Below, one piece after another: positions 15,008 to 16,786 of a stretch of DNA of 16,786 nt. Each line of letters starts with the position of its first letter. Position 1 is the first letter of the stretch. The translations under genes were made by a program, and so were the position numbers. The notes below the pieces were generated by a model. That model did no database searches, had not been told where the DNA came from, and saw only the letters and a program-made list of their open reading frames with translations. The DNA comes from Candidatus Omnitrophota bacterium. Its GTDB lineage: Bacteria > Omnitrophota > Gorgyraeia > 2-01-FULL-45-10. Where the stretch lies: contig JACROW010000081.1 of assembly GCA_016214245.1 (NCBI GenBank), forward strand, positions 1 through 16,786, given 5' to 3'.

Positions 15008-15927
15008 AAAATTTTTACCACCTTGCCGTTTCTTGCAACGAACTTCCTACCCTCCTTCATCAGCACACTTTTTAGACTATCGAAACCGCCCATATCCTGC
15101 CATCTGTATGAGCCCCTGACGCAGTAGATGTTATCCGCCTTCTCCATGACCGCATAGTCTATCGATATATCCGGCAATCCTTTGTAATTTTCATCTATTC
15201 TGTTTAGATCTTTCAAGCCGTTGAATATTCGAGGGGCGTATTTTTCAACTGCAGTTAATATAGAAGCTGCCGCAAATATAAATGCGCCTGCATTCCAGAG
15301 GTATCGGCCATCCTTCAGGTATCTTTTAGCCGTTTCGAGACCCGGTTTCTCAACAAATTTTTCGACTTCGTATATTCTTTCAGCTTTAAGCTGCGAGCTT
15401 TTAGCTTTAAGCTTCACATAGCCGAACTGCGTCGATGGAAAAGTGGGCCTGACTCCCAACACAAGAAGCGCTTCCCTATTATCTCTTACAAAATCTATGC
15501 CGCGTTTTAGAACGCCGAGGTATCGATCTACGTCCCGTATATACTGGTCTGTCGGCAGAACAGCCATGAGAGCATCCCTCGACCGCTTCTTTAGGATAAA
15601 TGCTGCCAATGTTATCGCAGGGGCTGTGTTTCTAGAGACGGGCTCCAGCAACATATTCCCGTTGGCGATCTCAGGAAAATCTCTTCGCACCAATTTCGCA
15701 TGACGTCTGTTTGCGGCGACGAGTATGTTATCGGACGGCAATATACTTTTTAGCCTATCCACCGTCTTTCTGAACATCGTCTTTCTATCTTTTGTTATCG
15801 ATAGAAATGCCTTTGGCCTCGAATCCGTTGATAGCGGCCTCAGGCGCTTGCCTTTCCCGCCAACTAATATCAGGGCGTAGGTTGGATTAGTATTGTGTAT
15901 TGTATATTGTGTATTGTGTTTAGGCAC
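15004..15927 (-). CDS. manC: Mannose-1-phosphate guanylyltransferase (single-domain)
   Basis: The enzyme joins mannose-1-phosphate and GTP to form GDP-mannose. The 307-residue nucleotidyltransferase fold shows the glycine-rich loop LVGGKGKRLRPLS (21-33) with PKAF, EPVSRNTAPAITLAA (95-109), LPTDQYI (124-130), FVEKP (191-195), WNAGAF (211-216) and a final SYRWQDMGGFDSL. No phosphomannose isomerase domain follows, so it is the monofunctional type. The start is a GTG (15927), and the first 16 residues (containing TQYTIHNT) come from a short tandem DNA repeat, so the native start may have been lost. A second repeat tract lies within the loop at residues 171-183. It overlaps the trpA stop by eight bases. 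A phosphohexomutase five genes later would complete the pathway. Confidence 0.88.
   Translation of the reverse strand: MPKHNTQYTIHNTNPTYALILVGGKGKRLRPLSTDSRPKAFLSITKDRKTMFRKTVDRLKSILPSDNILVAANRRHAKLVRRDFPEIANGNMLLEPVSRNTAPAITLAAFILKKRSRDALMAVLPTDQYIRDVDRYLGVLKRGIDFVRDNREALLVLGVRPTFPSTQFGYVKLKAKSSQLKAERIYEVEKFVEKPGLETAKRYLKDGRYLWNAGAFIFAAASILTAVEKYAPRIFNGLKDLNRIDENYKGLPDISIDYAVMEKADNIYCVRGSYRWQDMGGFDSLKSVLMKEGRKFVARNGKVVKIL
15382..15413. repeat. Short AGCTTTAAGCT repeat inside manC
   Basis: The 11-base palindrome AGCTTTAAGCT occurs exactly at 15382-15392 and again at 15403-15413, 21 bases apart (a multiple of three), with a related AGCTTTTAGCT overlapping between them (15396-15406). It encodes the KLKAKSSQLKA stretch in a loop of the enzyme. 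It looks like a small inserted or expanded element that keeps the reading frame. Confidence 0.6.
15888..15920. repeat. Simple tandem repeat (about GTATT-GT units) at the manC start
   Basis: Read on the minus strand, short units of ACACAATA and ATACAATA repeat several times directly after the GTG codon of manC. The stretch is low in complexity and encodes the odd N-terminus HNTQYTIHNTN. It abuts the trpA stop codon. Confidence 0.6.
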
Positions 15928-16711
15928 TGTGGATAGCCCTTGCTAAATTCGATGCGAATTTCGATACACGGGAAATGAGGTTGCCTTTCTCGCCGATTAC
16001 CTTGACAAGAGCGCTTCCCACTATCACGCCATCAGAGACTTCTGCAATCTCTTTTGCCTGGGCTGGGCCAGACACTCCGAACCCAACGCAAACAGGTTTA
16101 CTGGTCATCGATTTTATCAGCCTTACTTTTGATCCGATCTCTTCGGGCAAGGTCTTTCTGGCGCCCGTCACGCCAGTCAACGAGACATAATATATGAAAC
16201 CTCTCGAGTTCTTTACAATAGCTCTTAGCCGGGCTCGAGTTGATGTTGGCGCCGCCAAAAATATGGTTGCTACGCCGTTTCGTTTTGCGAATCTTACTAA
16301 ATCTTCTGCCTCCTCGAATGGCAAATCAGGAACTATCACCCCGTCCACGCCATTTCCTCTGCAGTCTTTAATGAATCGGTGCAGTCCGTATTTCAAGACC
16401 GGATTATAATAGGTCATGAAGGCGATCGGGATATTGGTCTTATCTCTTAGTGTTTTAACCGATTTGAAAATCTTCCCTAAAGTGGCCTTGCCTCGAAGCG
16501 CCCTTTGGGAAGCGGCCTGAATAGTTGGCCCGTCTGCCAATGAGTCCGAGAATGGTATGCCGAGCTCAAGGATATCGACACCCGATCTTTCAAGGGCCAG
16601 AACTGTTTTTTCAGTCATCGCCAGGTTCGGATCGCCTGCAGTGATATAAGCTATAAATGCCTTCTTATCACCTTTTGCCAATTCTCTAAATTTTTTATCG
16701 ATTCGAGTCAC
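15920..16711 (-). CDS. trpA: Tryptophan synthase alpha chain
   Basis: TrpA cleaves indole-3-glycerol phosphate to indole and glyceraldehyde-3-phosphate and passes the indole to TrpB. The 263-residue TIM barrel is full length. The catalytic Glu49 (ILELGIPFSD) and Asp60 (LADGP) have the same numbers as in E. coli. Other motifs are AYITAGDPN, FMTYYNPV, DGVIVPDLPFEEA, YYVSLTGVTGAR and VGFGVSGPAQA. In loop 2 the residue usually Pro57 is Ser (FSDSLADGP), an uncommon change near the active site. The start is GTG; upstream in the frame there is a stop and no ATG, so this choice is firm. An upstream six-codon frame ends in TGA overlapping that GTG. A trpB gene is not visible in the window, though it could lie just beyond the right edge. 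Confidence 0.96.
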   Translation of the reverse strand: MTRIDKKFRELAKGDKKAFIAYITAGDPNLAMTEKTVLALERSGVDILELGIPFSDSLADGPTIQAASQRALRGKATLGKIFKSVKTLRDKTNIPIAFMTYYNPVLKYGLHRFIKDCRGNGVDGVIVPDLPFEEAEDLVRFAKRNGVATIFLAAPTSTRARLRAIVKNSRGFIYYVSLTGVTGARKTLPEEIGSKVRLIKSMTSKPVCVGFGVSGPAQAKEIAEVSDGVIVGSALVKVIGEKGNLISRVSKFASNLARAIHSA

Positions 16712-16786
16712 CCCGCACGTTCTTCCATTCGCCCCGCCCTCCGCTCCTTTAAACTAATCTCTTTCCAAGAAGGTGCGGGGTTCATA
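16708..16786 (-). other. Right edge upstream of trpA: purine-rich leader with a possible micro-frame
   Basis: These bases hold a purine-rich, Shine-Dalgarno-like stretch (GGAGCGGAGG, about 16737-16747) before an ATG at 16728. That ATG opens a six-codon frame (MEERAG) whose TGA overlaps the trpA GTG; the frame is also open to an ATG at 16785 near the window edge. The alternative frame carries a TAG at about 16754-16756 that could be the end of the preceding gene. The fragment is too short to identify. Confidence 0.25.

Overview
The window is a compact, gene-dense bacterial chromosome segment. Every convincing gene lies on the minus strand, so transcription runs from the right end to the left. 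The envelope-biogenesis gene set, moderate GC by eye, and very tight packing (many ATGA, GTGA or TAATG overlaps) suggest an uncultured, probably Gram-negative bacterium. My best guess is Candidatus Omnitrophota or a relative, but that is an impression from protein style and was not tested. I see no phage, transposase, CRISPR, rRNA or tRNA.

Right block (about 16786 to 6614): a nearly gapless ten-gene run. In transcription order it holds trpA, a mannose-1-phosphate guanylyltransferase, ruvX, an M16 zinc protease, an M50 (site-2 type) protease with two CBS domains, rpe, a phosphohexomutase, lepA, lepB, pgsA and plsY (eleven genes if the phospholipid pair is counted separately). The guanylyltransferase and mutase could together supply GDP-mannose. 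lepB, pgsA and plsY serve protein secretion and phospholipid synthesis. lepA and ruvX are housekeeping genes.

Middle block (6587 to 5387): a self-contained unit with a consensus promoter, a 119-residue protein I cannot place, a 52-residue very basic protein, and a hairpin terminator that works in both directions. Next comes a monocistronic PilZ-domain gene with its own consensus promoter.

Left block (5364 to 195): a consensus promoter followed by cvpA, nif3, dnaG, rpoD and a 60-residue single-helix membrane protein. This is a macromolecular-synthesis-type operon (primase plus primary sigma factor). rpoD is disrupted: about 40 codons of region 2.3/2.4, which reads and melts the -10 element, are missing and the frame is shifted. 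The promoters in the window still look like ordinary primary-sigma promoters (all with 17-base spacers). The lesion is therefore most simply an assembly or local deletion artefact, but it needs a read-level check.

Extreme left (1 to 198): another consensus promoter fires out of the window into a stretch with no ATG or GTG and three abutting perfect inverted repeats. It is either a structured RNA or leader, or a palindromic repeat element.
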